From the NCBI GenBank assembly GCA_003665825.1, contig QPFY01000005.1, positions 1,426,001-1,490,000 on the forward strand: a stretch of 64,000 nucleotides of DNA, in the 5' to 3' direction. How positions within the stretch are numbered: the stretch's first letter is position 1; each line of letters starts with the position of its first letter. The DNA comes from Microbotryum silenes-acaulis (Eukaryota > Basidiomycota > Microbotryomycetes > Microbotryales > Microbotryaceae). The translations under genes and the position numbers were made by a program. This document shows, in pieces, positions 47,158 through 59,848 of the stretch. The notes under the pieces were generated by a model. It had not been told where the DNA came from. It worked only from the letters and a program-made list of their open reading frames with translations, and searched no databases.

Positions 47158-49117
47158 ATGCAATCCTCCCAGAAAACCCCCTTCTCCGACTCGTCGGACT
47201 CGCACTCGTTCAACGATGAGGCCAACCACGGCACCAACAGTGGAGGCAATCCCGCCCCAGCACAAGCGCAGGCCCCACCGTAAGTCGAGCACATCTGGAA
47301 GACGGTTTACAGTACTGGAAAACACTCAAAGTCTATGCCAAGGACGTGTACGTACTACGCGACACGATAATAAGCCTATCGCCTGAGGGCTGCGATGACG
47401 AAGGCTACGCTGCCCTGCCCGATGGTGGGTGGCCCAGGAACATCCACAAGCCTGAAGCCGCCGTCTGGAGCCCCACTGCTGCCTCGCACCCACTGCAGTC
47501 GGCGTTCTCCGCGATGGTCAACTCGAACTGACCTCTCTCTGCTGCACCGTATGGAAACAGACGAATCATCACTGTCCAGCCCCTTTCGAGGAGTGACATG
47601 CAGACTTCGTACGCTCAGGTGAGTGAGACCAACGCGCCCCCGAGAGTGAAGGCTCGGCGTCCCTTGGCGCGCGCCATGTGGGGGCCGTAGAGGGAGCCAT
47701 CGAGTCACGCTTGCTGACGTCGCTGCTGTTCGCAACCACAGGACATGGGCACCGGATCTCTCGACCATGATTGCTATGGATCGGTCCTCAACTTTTGCGG
47801 TGTCATCGTCGGCAACTGCGGCACGATCCCCTGCTGCCCGGCCCCCAACATTTACAAGGTCGGTTCGCTCCCCTTATGCCAGTGTGTGGCGTGCATCTTT
47901 GCTGAATTGCCCGCCTGCTCTCTGTATCTTACAGCAAGTCGGCCAGGGATCGGTCGGTCTCATCACTCGTTTCGGACAGTTCTACAAGTCCGTCGACCCC
48001 GGATTGGTCAAGGTCAACCCTTTCACGGAGAGGCTTCGCATTGTCGATGGTGCGCGATCCTGCTTAAGTCAATCGCGGGTGATTTGCTACTAATCCATAG
48101 CCTTTCCGGCCAACAGTCAAGATCCAAAGTATCCCGATCCCACGTCAAGTAAGAATAAGCTATGATGAGAGTGTGGTAGCGTTTTACTTGCTTGCTTATT
48201 TGATATCATTCCGTTTCGACCCCTTGACAGAACGTCACGACTCGCGACAACGTCTCGGTCGACTTGGACTCGGTCATGTTCTACCACATCGTCTCCCCCT
48301 TCCGCGCCGTTTTCGGCATCGCCGACGTGCGCAACGCCCTGATGGAGCGTGCTCAGACAACGCTTCGACATGTGATCGGCTCTCGCACGCTGCAGTCGTT
48401 GTTGACGGATCGAGAAGCCGTGGCATCGGAGATTGAGAGCATCGTGAGTCACCAGACAAATTTTTGCTCTGCCAGGCGAACGGGATGGACTCAACTAACC
48501 ACATGACATGCAATGGTTATTTCGTAGGTCGAGGGTGTTGCCGAAGCTTGGGGTGTCAAGGTCGAGTCGAGTGAGTATTCGGTGCCAATTTGAATAGGGC
48601 CTCGCGCGCCATCGTTGCTGATGATCCTAATTTACAGTCTTGATCAAGGATATCCTTTTCTCTTCCGAACTCCAAGCATCCTTGTCCTCGGCCGCCCAAG
48701 CCAAGCGCGTTGGTGAAGCCAAGATCATCGCTGCTCGTGCCGAAGTTGACTCGGCCAAGTTGATGAGGGAAGCCGCCGACATCTTGAGCTCGCCTGCTGC
48801 CATTCAGATTCGCCAACTCGTGAGTGACTCGGTCGTTCGCCATTCTTAAAGGGCGTATGTTGATGCATGATGTCTCCAATTATTTTGACGCTTAACAGGA
48901 GGCTTTGCAACAAATGGCTCGATCGTCGCAGGCCAAGGTGAGCTTTTCATCGCTGTCCTCAGTCACAGGCATGAGCTGATCTCGATGGCGCCGTCCCCTC
49001 CAGACCATCTTTGTCCCCATGAACCTCTTCGGCAACGGAGCAGCGGATACGGCAAGCGTCGCGGGACCATCGGGCTTAAACAACACGGCCATGATTAACC
49101 ACCTCGCCGACAGTTGA
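47158..49117 (+). CDS. Stomatin/slipin-like SPFH-domain membrane protein
   Basis: Ten exons (47158-47279, 47561-47618, 47742-47858, 47935-48049, 48117-48148, 48231-48443, 48528-48570, 48638-48819, 48899-48937, 49004-49117) give 344 residues, and all phases close. The N-terminus is polar. A short Cys-rich hydrophobic hairpin (NFCGVIVGNCGTIPCCPAPN) is the likely membrane insertion and palmitoylation site. The SPFH domain runs from VGQGSVGLITRFGQFYKSVD through NVTTRDNVSVDLDSVMFYHI, HVIGSRTLQSLLTDRE and AWGVKVESILIKDI to a helical AAQAKRVGEAKIIAARAEV tail. Such proteins scaffold membrane microdomains. The first intron is long (281 nt). Confidence 0.94.
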
Positions 49118-49636
49118 TGGGTTCCTACGGCTCCTAAGCCTGCTGCATCAAATCGCGATACTCTCTTCGAAACAAATCACCTTACCTATCTCGTAATTTA
49201 GCTGTGCTTCAATAATCAATGTATCAAACTCGATGCTTGTCTTTATCCACCATAGCGTCCCAATTTTTATGAGTGTTTAGGCGCGTTTCAGTGCGGATCT
49301 ATAATGGTATGACCGCATGTTGTGCGACTGTCACGTTGCGGTAAACTATCGAACGAGAAGTGGGTGTTAGCTTTCATATCTCCCAACAGGGGCTGTGTGT
49401 TCAAGTTGAACTCGTGAAGGCTGCAGGGTCTCAGCTCGGACAGGCTGGTGGTGGGCTCAATCTGGCTCAATTTCCGTCAGTTCAACCCGGGCACGATCCG
49501 TCGACTCGCTAATGTCTCTCCTCGGTGCCCTTCGCAACCCCCACTCTTCGTTGCGGACTCGGCATGGAACAGACTTGAGGCCTTCTCCTTGCCCCAATTA
49601 GCCTGATCCGGGATTGTCTCACCTACAGCGCCTACA
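49118..49636. other. Intergenic, no gene seen
   Basis: 3' flank of the slipin gene and promoter of the next gene. Nothing else seen. Confidence 0.55.
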
Positions 49637-51705
49637 ATGGTCAACAACATATCCCATCGGCGCCCATCGCTTCCACTTGTCGATGGTGCTACTGCTCGAC
49701 ACGCGTCCGATGCGCCAGGCCGCCCTTCGCCTTCGATCAACTTCGTCACCACGACCAGCAGGACCGACAGCATCACCGGCAGGAGCAGCAGCCATGCCAG
49801 CAGCTCTCGAAGCGACAGCCTGTCTCAGGTAAGTCCGCTCTAGCGAACCAGCCTTACCACTCGTCACCACCTGCCCTCACGAGCCCGCTCTCTTCTTTGC
49901 ACCACCTCCAGCTCGATCGTGGCGATGGAGCCGCGACTCACCACCCCACTTCAGCGGTCCGCACACGCACGCACCGAACTGGCTCGGCACCGCCGAATCG
50001 CATGCGCAAGTCGGCTCTCGCTCGCATCATGAACATGGAAGGTCTCGAGAGTCAGATTCACGTCGATCCCATGCGGAGTGACTCGCTGCGACACTTCGAT
50101 AGCGCCACTTCTGGTGCCAGCGGCTCCTGGCAAGGTGGTGACTCCGAATTGACCGACGGGCGGCGCACGCGTTCTACACTCATCGACACGGTACACCCTC
50201 AACCCTTACCCGATGCATCTCGATCTCCGCACAGCAAGTTCAAGGCGCTTCTTGGCCGAGGCGCTCACCTATCGCTTGAACCCAGACAACAACATGATCC
50301 ACCGTCGCGTTCACCGAGAGGGGACGACGCGCCTCGAAGACCAGAAATGTCGAGAACAGTCTCCGAACCCGGTCTAAAGGGACGACATGGTCGAGCCAAG
50401 TCGGTCTCGGCTCTGTTCGGCTTAGCCTCGTCACAAGAGGATGAGATTCCGCCCCTTCCAAAGGGGTCCCACCGACCGGATGCGCAGAGCGAAAGCGTGC
50501 CCGAACCTTCCACCCCTGTCAAGACCCCGGCGGCCAGGCCGCCGTCGTCTTGGATCCGGCAGCGCTTGCGACCCTCAAGCTCGAGTCTATCTCTTGGCAC
50601 CAGCCGGGAGTCACCGGGCTTGTCAAATTCCGTAAATCCTAATCGAACCGTAGGATTGCCCTCAACGCCCTCTTCGACCTCGGTTCACACCATCCAGTCG
50701 TCCACTCATTCTCAGTCGTCGACCGCGCAGTCGTGGCAGTCGAAATCCGATTTCGGCTTCATCAAGGCCCTTGGATCCTTCGTCGCGGGTCGACTTCAAA
50801 CCAAAGTCGACGATCCTATCTCTGACGAAGAACTTCTGCGTTGGCGCAAACCGGCCCTTGAGCGGGATCGAGCCCCTGGTGAGCTCGGGGCGAACGAGAG
50901 GTTCTTGACGAATTCCGAGCTGAGCTCGTCTGGGCGAGAGTACCGGGAAAGCTCTTGGGCAAGCTCTTTGAGCAATGTACCGAGTCGGGAGACGACCGAG
51001 GAGGAGATCTTGGTAATAGGAAAGTCTGGTCGCTCCGGTGTCAAGTCGACGAGCATGGTAAGTCGCACAACACGCCAAGAGCTTTCTGCGATGCCAAGCT
51101 CAATCATGGGTGTATGCCATTTTCAGGAATCGGAAACAAGAACATGTTGGGCCGATTCCGCGGTACCGCTCAAATCGAGCCATTCGAACAATCATATGCA
51201 ACATTCAACTTGCCGATCGCGTTTCGGAGATGAACAGATGGGCATGCGGTCCGGCTCAAAAACCTCCTACCCAGCCACCTCATCCCCGTATCTAATCGAG
51301 AACCGACCGCTGCGTAGCCCCCGTTCGTCTCCCTGTTTACCTCGCTCCAAATCCACCGGGATGGAAGCAGCTTCGCAACTCGCCGCATCTCTCTCACTGC
51401 ATACGCCCTTGAAGTCGAGACCGCCCCCGCTGCCACTTGGCTTGGCACCTCGACCTGCCGCGGCACCGAGAAGGAAGCCGCCGACTGGTCGGATGTCGAC
51501 ACCAACGGTTGGGGAAGCGCGGAGGATCATTTCGAATGAGGCTTGGGAACAAGTCAGCCTTTCGGCTCGGAAAAACCACTCGACACGATCGGTATCAGCG
51601 TCATCCGCTGCTTCTCCGCCATTGACGCCCTCGTCTTCGTCGAGGACGTCGGCGAACGAGAACTCGGTGGTAGGGGTGCAACATGCATCTTCCGTCACCA
51701 CATGA
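49637..51705 (+). CDS. Ser/Arg/Pro-rich hypothetical protein
   Basis: Exon 1 is 49637-49828; the second part runs from 49912 to 51705. A further 69-nt in-frame intron (51058-51126, GTAAGT..TTTTCAG) is likely, giving about 638 residues. The protein is mostly disordered, rich in Ser, Arg and Pro, with many SP/TP sites that fit cyclin-dependent or MAP kinase targets (PLPKGS, EPSTPVKTPAARPPSSW, RSPRSSPCLPRSKS). Short conserved-looking helical parts are KSALARIMNMEGLESQI, SDFGFIKALGSFVAGRL and EARRIISNEAWEQVS. I recognise no domain; a signalling or septation regulator is possible. Confidence 0.75.
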
Positions 51706-51930
51706 CTTTTAAAAAGTCTAACGCTATATTAGAGTTAATTACTCTCCTTTTTAGCACCCTCACTATATTAGAAAGTCACGGGTTCTCACAATTCTCGAAT
51801 GGGTAGCCTACAGCGTGGTGAGAGCGAAAACGACCGAAGTTTGTTACAACAGACAAAAGAACTGCAAGTGTACGAATAAGGAGCCGAACGAAAATATGCA
51901 AGCGTGGTACATCACTGAGAGTGCGATGGT

Positions 51931-53327
51931 TCAGTTGGCCTCGACAGCGACGGGTTCGGAAGCGTTGGCGGCATGGATGAGCATTCTCAATGAGCCGGCG
52001 GCGATCTGCTCGTCCGCGGGGGTGAAAACGGCCGATTGACGAAGAGGGGGTGAGGGCGACTTGATCTCGCGCGCGATCGTCGCCGTGGTTCGAACGGGGG
52101 ACATCGGGATCGTCTTGGGGGACACGGGGGCGGTGAGCACACTCGAGAGCACGGTGACGGCGGAGGGCTTGAGGGGCCGAGGAGCAAGAGCGCGTGGTCG
52201 GTTGGCCTTGGACGCCGAGAGGTTGCGCTCGCACTTAGCTCGAAGGGCTTGCATCACTTCCTCGTGCGAGGTCTTCTTGGCCGGGGCCGAAGCGGCGGAC
52301 GCCTTGACAACAGGGGCATTGCGCTTGGTTTTCTTCGAGGCGGGGCCGGTCAAAGCGACATCGTCCTCTTCGACAGAGCTGATGGAAGTGGTGCTCGACG
52401 ACGAAGTCCTCGAGCGCGAGGACGAGCTCGAGGCGGTGCTGGCGGCTCTGGCGCGCGTACAGACCGGCTCGGAAGAGGGGCCGGCCTGGGCGGATACCGA
52501 GCCTTCTCGACAGGAACCGGCGGAGGCGCAGACAGTGGCCGGATATAGCGAGTAAGGGGGAACGGGCGACAACCGACGCGAAGAAAGTTGTTGCCACGAC
52601 GCCGGGGCCTCGACGCCGGAAAGGGGTGGTGTGACAGGGGTGAATGTTGATGCGGGGCTCTTCTTGCCTTGAGCCGCAGCGGCGGCGGCCGCCGCATACG
52701 CTAATTGTTGCTGCATTTGCGCCTGCATCCACCAGGCCTGGTGCATCGCCAGAGTGTTGGCCGCGCGAAGTTGTTCAACACGCAAAAGATCGAGCGCAGC
52801 TAGACGCTGTGATCGGTTGTAAGATGTGACGCGGATTTCGGGAAAAGGTGGCAAAAATAAAAGGGGAAAACGAGGGTCAGTTTTGCGAAGCTAATGGGCT
52901 ATTGATAGCAAAGGGGGGCGTCACATCACTGCGCGGAGAGCTTTGCCAAGCCCAAGAGCGCGCCAAACGAAAATAGCTTGGCCGCGCCTGGCGCCTGGCC
53001 CGCACGCAGCAACTCGGGCCCTCCCGAGTCTCCGATGCGAGGCACGGGGAGGGCTGGGTGACAAAGACGATAGGAGAGGGACGGGAGACTTACCTCGTCT
53101 TCCTTGGCTTTGGCGTGCAAGAGAGCTTTGAGGAGATCGACGTCGTTGTTGCCCGGCAAGGCGTACGAACGAAGGATGGCGTCAATGGAAGGCGAGCCCG
53201 GCGCGACGGCGGGAGGCGCTTGGTCACCGTTGCGCTGGGCCGCAGGCGCGGACACGGGCTTGGACGCGGTCTCGGGCGACTGGGACTGCGGCGAGAGGGC
53301 AGGTGACGCTGGACACTGGGTCGTCAT
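51931..53327 (-). CDS. Hypothetical Ala/Ser-rich protein, possible nuclear regulator
   Basis: Two exons (53094-53327 and 51931-52806) around a 287-nt GTAAGT..CACAG intron give 369 residues. The N-terminus is Ser/Pro-rich. A helical segment spans the splice junction: IDAILRSYALPGN, LLKALLHAKAKEDERLAALD, LLRVEQLRAANTLAMHQAWW, then an Ala8 run. The rest is low complexity with Ser runs and a basic KKTKRNAP patch near the middle that could be a nuclear signal. The coiled part and basic patch suggest a DNA- or chromatin-linked role, but no known domain is seen. Confidence 0.68.
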
Positions 53328-54880
53328 AGTCGTCGGATATTGTTCGATGGAGTGGTGGTCGCGTTCGTAAGGCAGTGGCTCACTGAAGAGGCCGTTGATG
53401 ATGTGTTCGGTAAGAGCGCAAGATGGGGGAGAGGGGAATGCCCAAGACAAGGCCAGCGAGGTCGAATTCGATCGACCAAGCTGGCTGGCGTCCGCGTCAA
53501 AAGCGAACTCCAAAGAAAGTCTTGGCGAACCCTGGGTCAATTTTTGGCACTCATCGGCTTTGGCGCCAATCATGCATCTGCATGCACTAATCCGAAACAG
53601 CATCCACTGCCACAGGACTACCACAGCCACTCTCCGGCGAATATTAGGAAAAAGGATACGCGGACACTCTTTGGGTACATGACTTACAGCTTTCTCTCGT
53701 CTGTGTTCTTCGTGGCGGCGCGAAAACCTCAGTGCAAACGACGGAAAGGATTCCTCCTTGGATCGCTTCGAGTCGCTTCGCCGAGAGATCGCCTCAGCGC
53801 TTTTTTGGGCTTGGCTCTCGAGCGGCCAATCAGCAGCCAGCCGCCTCCCCTGAATATTTGGTCAACACGCAAAATCCAGTGTAGAGTAGGGCACGTAGGT
53901 TCCTATAATCATGATGTTCTCACTTTCGGACGGAGATTCTGATCTATCGTGGCGCCAGTGGATGATGGCGCGGAGGCAGCACGGTTTAGCCAATCGCGAG
54001 CTCGATCCGTTGAAGCTTCTTTCATGCTACAAGATGCCCACCTAGGTAAGTCTTCCCAACTGTAGACGAAGTTTTTGGAGCTCTACCGAACAAGGCAATC
54101 CGTGCGATGCAAGCAGACTCCCCGATCCTCCAAGGGAGCACAGGCGCAGGCATCGCTCGGCGGCCACTGATCTCTGGGCGGGGCTTCCAAGTTCTTGGAC
54201 CCAAAAAGGGGTTCCGGCGCCTGCGGCGACTTGCCTATTTTTAGCCACGCCACGTCGGGCCAAGCGCTACCAGTCGCCTCTGGCATGATCCGAGCCAGAG
54301 ATTGTTCATGCCTGCCATGAATACTTTGTCGCCTGCTTGGCTGTCGGCAAGACTTGCCTGCTCCAATTCTGCAGCTCTTACAACCGGGTGAAGGATCTTG
54401 TGCGCCTCCACGCCTTCTACATCAGCAAAATGGGCACTCGGCGCGCACCGCTTAAAGGGGCGCTTACCTTACCTTTAAGCGGTGCGCGCCGAGTGCCCAT
54501 TTTGCTGATGTACCTTAAGCGGTGCGCGCCGAGTGCCCATTTTGCTGATGTACCCGCGCGTGATCGCGACACCTCAAATCGGTGCAATCGCCTCCGGGTC
54601 AGTCTTGGCGAAACCCGATCGACGCTGAGAATAGTCCTACAGACTCATCAAAGGTACTCAAGGAACTAACAGGCATTTTATTCTGCAAATTCAAGATATA
54701 AACAAAAATCTAAGATGAACTTGGTTGCGTACGTTGAAAGCGGCTCGAATTATACTAGTAGGCGACTTGCCGAAGAAGTGGGATGGCGGTGACGCTCTGA
54801 AGCTCTGACCCCCGCCCTCACCGCATTCGCCTCCCGGAGGTTCGTACTCGCTTTTGGAACGGTTTGCTGCGGTGCAAGCG
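53328..54880. other. Intergenic with a foldback element
   Basis: 1.5 kb between divergent genes. No gene seen. It contains the foldback element at 54420-54550. Confidence 0.55.
54420..54550. mobile_element. Foldback/MITE-like element B with a duplicated arm
   Basis: 54420-54510 is a near-perfect hairpin. One arm is CATCAGCAAAATGGGCACTC followed by GGCGCGCACCGCTTAA; the other is its reverse complement. 54513-54550 is a second tandem copy of the right arm. TA precedes the first arm, sits between the right-arm copies and follows the last one, as for TA-targeting transposons. The outermost CATCAGCAA and internal CACTCG match element A at 16704. Confidence 0.8.
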
Positions 54881-57637
54881 ATGGCGGAGAATGTCTCGAT
54901 GTCAGACACCAAGACTATGTCACCCCAGGATGATGCACAGTTTGCACTGGGCCATTCCTCGTCGATCGATGGCGCATCCGCCGGCAGCCACCTTGCTTCG
55001 GCGCAGGACGAGGAGGAACGGCGGGCGATCGCAGCGGAATGTCAGGCCAAGCTCGATCTGCGAAAAGTTGGGGCATTCACCTCACGACCTTTGCTCAAGG
55101 GTGGGTGGATCACGCTGACCGGGAAGCGGGATGGCAAGCGGCAGAAAGCTGTCGGCAAGCTCACGTACCGGTCGTACCGCGAGCGGCGGGACGAAATTGG
55201 CGACGACTTCTTCCAAGATGAGGCGACGTTCGCCAGCGAGAATCAACTGGTCAAGATAGAGGTTGTACCCAAGAAGGACGGTGGTCACAAGCGCGCACTG
55301 CACAGTATCCGTCGGTGGAAAAACAAAAAGGGCGAAATCGTGTCGACTCCGAGCTCGTCGGCGCAGGGTCCTGGTGCGGATCAAGATCTGCTCAATGACT
55401 CTGACTTGGATACGTACACTCCCAATCCCAACTCTTCCCATCCCGAGACTCCGGCCGACTCCGATGACCCTTCGCGGTTCCCATCATCTTACGCTGCTTC
55501 GTGGATCAGCAGTCCCGTCGACTCGCCGGACCTTTCTCGGACGAGCACGAACGCCACCGATCAACCTACTCGACTGCCTCTACTATCTCAAATCCCGACC
55601 CGTGCATCAATGGCCGAGTCAAGTCTCAGTCTCTCTCGTCAGCAGTCCCAAATCTTGACTGTCGATCAGCCCATGGACACCCCGAGACGTAGGATTACGT
55701 TCCAGTCGGCGGTCACCAACACTCGCGCTAAGAGCAAACGAGCATTTGACGAGATACTGAGGACGCGGCAAAGGCAATACGCTACAGGACAATCGGCGCA
55801 GGTTGAGCAATCCGATTCTGCCTTCGCCAAAGCACTGGCCGCCATCGCCGGTGGTGAGCGGGAAGAAGAGAAGATCGAGGTCATAGTCCTGTACGAGAAC
55901 CAAAGAGGGTGCGTGCGGTTCAATGCGAAAGGCAAAAGTCTGATCTGATACTCAACAACATATCCATGCTAACGTTACTGTTGGCTTCGCCTTTAGGCTT
56001 GTCGTCTTTGGACTACCGAGATTTTCGTCGGGGGCTTTGTTTCAGCTGGATCCATCGTCGTTTCAGAACAGCCGGCTGAGGTAAGAATGTCCCCAAGGCG
56101 CTTGCCATTCCTCGATTGACTTCCCGCCCGACGTTTACTCTTTCAGAAACTCGCCTTACACCCGACACGAGTTTGGCTTGCCAACGCCACAGTGGAACTG
56201 GCTCGACCCCGACTGGATGGTCGACATGGGTGGCGATGTCGATGAGCACGGTTGGTCGTACGCGACACATTTCGGCAGTCGCCACTGGCGTGGTGTGGCC
56301 AATACCGGCCGCTCCTTCGTTCGGCGCCGCAGATGGGTTCGTGCGAGCATCTTCATCCCCGAGTCGCAGCAGGACTCGCGCGAAGAGGACGAGTTCAAGC
56401 TTCTCGTTGATTGGACGGCCATGCAAAAGTACGCGCAAGAATACTCCGACTCACTCAAGCATCGTGACCAGAACAAGGAGTGCAAAGATTGTGGGCAACC
56501 GCGGACCATCAGCCCCTCCGAGGGATGTTCACACGACTCGCCTGGAACCGAACCTACCCCGCCTCGCGCCGCGGTCGGACTGCGCGATGCCATCTCTTTG
56601 CTTCCGGTCTCGAATGCGTTCAAAGATGAGCTGTACGCCTGGCAGCCCGATGTCCACGCCGTTGATCCTTTCCTCGCATGGTCGACCATCTGTGCGCGTG
56701 GAGGGGATCGGGTCCTCGGAGAATACCGTCGCCATCAAAGAAAATGGGACTTGCCGAGCGATGAAGATGCGCTCGTTGAGCGATGGCGACAGGCCGTCGT
56801 CGAGATCAACTACCGTCGCGCAGCGAGCATGATGCGGGTCTGTGCACTCGATCGCTCCAAGCTCATCCTGTGGCGTCGATGGCTTAACCTCGAAGCCGAC
56901 GAGACCGCCGAAGACAGGCCGAAGCAAGATAGCAATCCTGACGATGATGACGACGAGGAGGATGACTGCTCCTCAGGAGACGATGATCTCGCGAAGCTTC
57001 GGCGACCACTAGCTTCGGCGACCCGTCTGCTCCGCCGAACAAGTTCGAAAAGAGACAAACCCAAGCTGGCCCCGAAGAATCCGAAGATGGATGACGTTTG
57101 GGACCTTGCCGAAAGCCGAGTGAGTATAGGGCGTACGGCGTGATGTCCCGAGCTCGAACACTGAATGCTCCTCCCTCCCGCGTGCAGCTCGGGGAGATCC
57201 TGCACCTGTTCGAGTTCCAAGCCTCGCGTGTATCGCTTCTGCTCTTATTCATCTCGACTTATCCCGTCTCGCATCGATATGGTCTAGAGCCCCAAGAAAC
57301 TCCACCACCTCGGCGGCTAGCCGGCGACGTGTCCGTACCCGACATTCGATTGGCTGCTACACCTGCGTCGGATTCCCGCCGGGAGCAGCTTTCCTTGATC
57401 ATCCCGACCGTGACGGATCGCCTCGCCCCTCGGCTAGAGTTTTACAACGATCTCGTCGCGACTATTCAGCGTCTCAAGGGACATATGGGCGACGCAGTCC
57501 AGGTCGCCGGTAATACTTATGATGCTGAGAAGGTACAGAGTGGGTCGGCGTTGGTTGGGGCTCAGCAACATGGCCAGTCGCGTGAGGCTTTGATGGATGA
57601 CAAGTCCGCGACGAGGAGGGATGCTGCTGGTACTTAA
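54881..57637 (+). CDS. Dysferlin-domain (Pex24p/Mug65-like) protein
   Basis: Four exons (54881-55908, 55997-56080, 56147-57119, 57188-57637) give 844 residues. The dysferlin region spans VIVLYENQRGLVVFGLPRF, PQWNWLDPDWMVDMGGDVDE, HGWSYATHFGSRHWRG and FVRRRRWVRASIF, with the usual paired Trp and Arg residues. This arrangement is found in peroxisomal Pex23-30-type proteins and in S. pombe Mug65-type proteins. There is no reticulon-like membrane hairpin, so the Mug65-like branch fits better. An acidic run (DDDDEEDD) precedes the last exon. The frame is open upstream through a TTG; the ATG at 54881 is chosen. Confidence 0.88.
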
Positions 57638-58156
57638 TCGCTACGGGTGTCATATCATAGCATGTGTTGCCTAGCTTTGCTTATTGGGTCATCTTAGAGC
57701 TTCTAGTTAGCTGTTACCAAGTAGTGTAAACCTCTGTGGTGTCCTCATGTTGTATAATGTGCATACTCTTGGCAATCGCAACGCGCAGCTCTGACCTCGA
57801 TGTGACGTTCGTGAATGAAGACCAAGAAGCTGTACTGCAAGAGGAAATATTGACAAACGTTGAGCAAGGTAGGCGTGGACGGAATGCAGTGCGCGGACAA
57901 AAACACAGCGAATAACGCTCGTGGAACGGCGCCAGGGAAAGAGAGAACAGGAGGCCCGGGGACGAAAGAAGAAACGTCAACGCTGGCGCCGCGTGTTAGC
58001 GAAGGGACAAATCTGGTCAATCGGATTCGGATACATCGCCGGCAACAGAATCAAAATCGGATCCTGATCCTGATCCGCCTGGGCCTACACCTATAGAATG
58101 TAAGACAGAGTCTTAGCATCCTCCATATGGGCCCTAGCGACGCGCTGAGCGCAAGA
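57638..58156. other. Convergent 3' intergenic region
   Basis: Between the 3' ends of the dysferlin-domain gene and SGF11. No gene seen. Confidence 0.55.
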
Positions 58157-59848
58157 CTAACGATGCGCCAAAGGATGCTGCCCTTTCTTCGGCAGTGTGC
58201 TCGGCGTTTTGCTCGGAGCTGAACCGTTCTTCTGAGATGCTAGAATCTTTCGTGGTGTTGATGTTGCCGGGTTTGCAATTTTGGTGTTTTCGTCGGGCGA
58301 GTCTTCCTCGCTGTCCGATTCGGGACGATCCGTGCTCTTGGAGGGCATTTCCGACGAAGGTATCGGAGGTTTCTTCGGTGCGGGGGATTTGGATTTTGTC
58401 AGAGATACTGAAGGAAGGGGTTTTGAAAGGGAGGGCGTGGATTTGGTATTTGATGGTCTCGATAGAGATGATACAGTTATTTCGGAGGCGGTCTTTGGTA
58501 TCGGAGGAGCCGCGGGTGCCGAGAGCGTCTTGGCGAGTGGATGAGAACCGATCGATGCGATCTGTGCTTGCAGTGCATTGGCGGGATGCGATGGTGCTGC
58601 ATGAGGTGAAATAGAAACGAACATCAGCTACGTTAATTCAACACGTGACAATTTCAAAGAAAAACTTGCTCGAAGTCTTGGCTTTCTTGTGCTTGCTTGT
58701 TCCATTGAATCCTGACAAGCTCGCCGAGCGCTTCAGTCCGTTCGAGCTTGCTTTGGTGCCATTTCCTAAGATATGAGAAGATTGTCAGGGCATGATTAAT
58801 TTTCAAAAAGGGGTGCGGCAACATTCACTCACTCTTCTCTGTTCCGGAAAGACTGTCTTCGTCACTGGCGTAGGAGGAGGCGCGGTCGCTGCCAAGTTGG
58901 CTGCTGGCAAACGAAGTGGGGGGATTGCGAAGCGCGGCAACCGGCGTCCCATCACGATGAGTAGAGCGGGTTAGCTGTATTGCATCTGAGCGATCGGGCG
59001 GGAGTAGGAGGTAAATCCGACGAGCACTTGCCGAAGCTTTCCGTTGATAGGGGCTTTGTTCGTGGCCGTTCGTTTCGAGCGACCGGTTAAGCCCATGCAG
59101 CTTGAAAGGTGGGAGGCGAACCTGGGAGCTCCGATCTGGTACGGATCGCCAAGAGTCTCGATCGTCAGCTCGGTTGATTCAGATTCAGCGCCGCGAGCTC
59201 GTCTCCCAATACTTTTCCAACCGGTACTTACCTGTCTTCCGCAAATCATGCATTCGTAGAGAGCATCGTCCTTCTTGTGCGGACTCGGATGTCCAAAGGG
59301 GCTCGCCGGACGGCTCAGGTTCGAGGTGGACGCCGTCGCAGCTCCCGAGCTTGAGCTGGAGCTCTCACCGTTGGCACCGAGGAAGCGTTCCGCTGCATTG
59401 GATTTGGCCTGTGCTTCGTTACTGTTCATAAATACGAAAAATCGGTAAGATTAGCTTCTCACTCCTGGCAAACAACCCTGTTCGCAAAGAGACGCGGGGA
59501 GCAGGCGCGCTCCGCTCTCGTTCCCATCGACGAAGAACGTCACCAGTTGGAGCCCGTGCAGGGACTCGAAGTAGGCGCCCAGAGTCCCAAGAGCTCAAAA
59601 GCAGGTGTTTAAAAGCCCGGGAACTCAAACTGACGCTTGCATGCTTGTCCTGCGGCGCCATGCGAGGCGATGTTCCTCGATCGCAATGTCGGTGACGAGC
59701 TCGTGCAGCATCGTTCGCATCAACGCCGAAGCCTGCGAATTGGAGCAGACTTGTAAGTCAGCTGGACAGCATGGTCGGCGTGAAGATGAGATGAGACGTT
59801 CAAACGCACAATTGACGCTACCGTCGGCTCGTCCGACTCCGATGACAT
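58157..59848 (-). CDS. SGF11: SAGA-associated factor 11 (DUB module)
   Basis: Seven exons (59810-59848, 59635-59732, 59232-59421, 59028-59135, 58833-58974, 58643-58765, 58157-58596) give 379 residues with all phases closed. Sgf11 is part of the SAGA histone H2B deubiquitinase module with Ubp8, Sgf73 and Sus1. The N-terminal helix appears as ALMRTMLHELVTDIAIEEHR, and the zinc finger as YECMICGRQ joined over an intron to IGAPRFASHLSSCMG (C-x2-C, His, Cys), followed by GRSKRTATNKA. Most of the second half is Ser/Pro/Lys-rich and disordered, much longer than in S. cerevisiae (99 residues). The 46-nt last intron has a weak GTTGAA donor. Confidence 0.9.

Noticed and set aside
47376..47768. 130-codon minus-strand frame
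   Set aside because: It overlaps introns and small exons of the slipin gene and has no family pattern.
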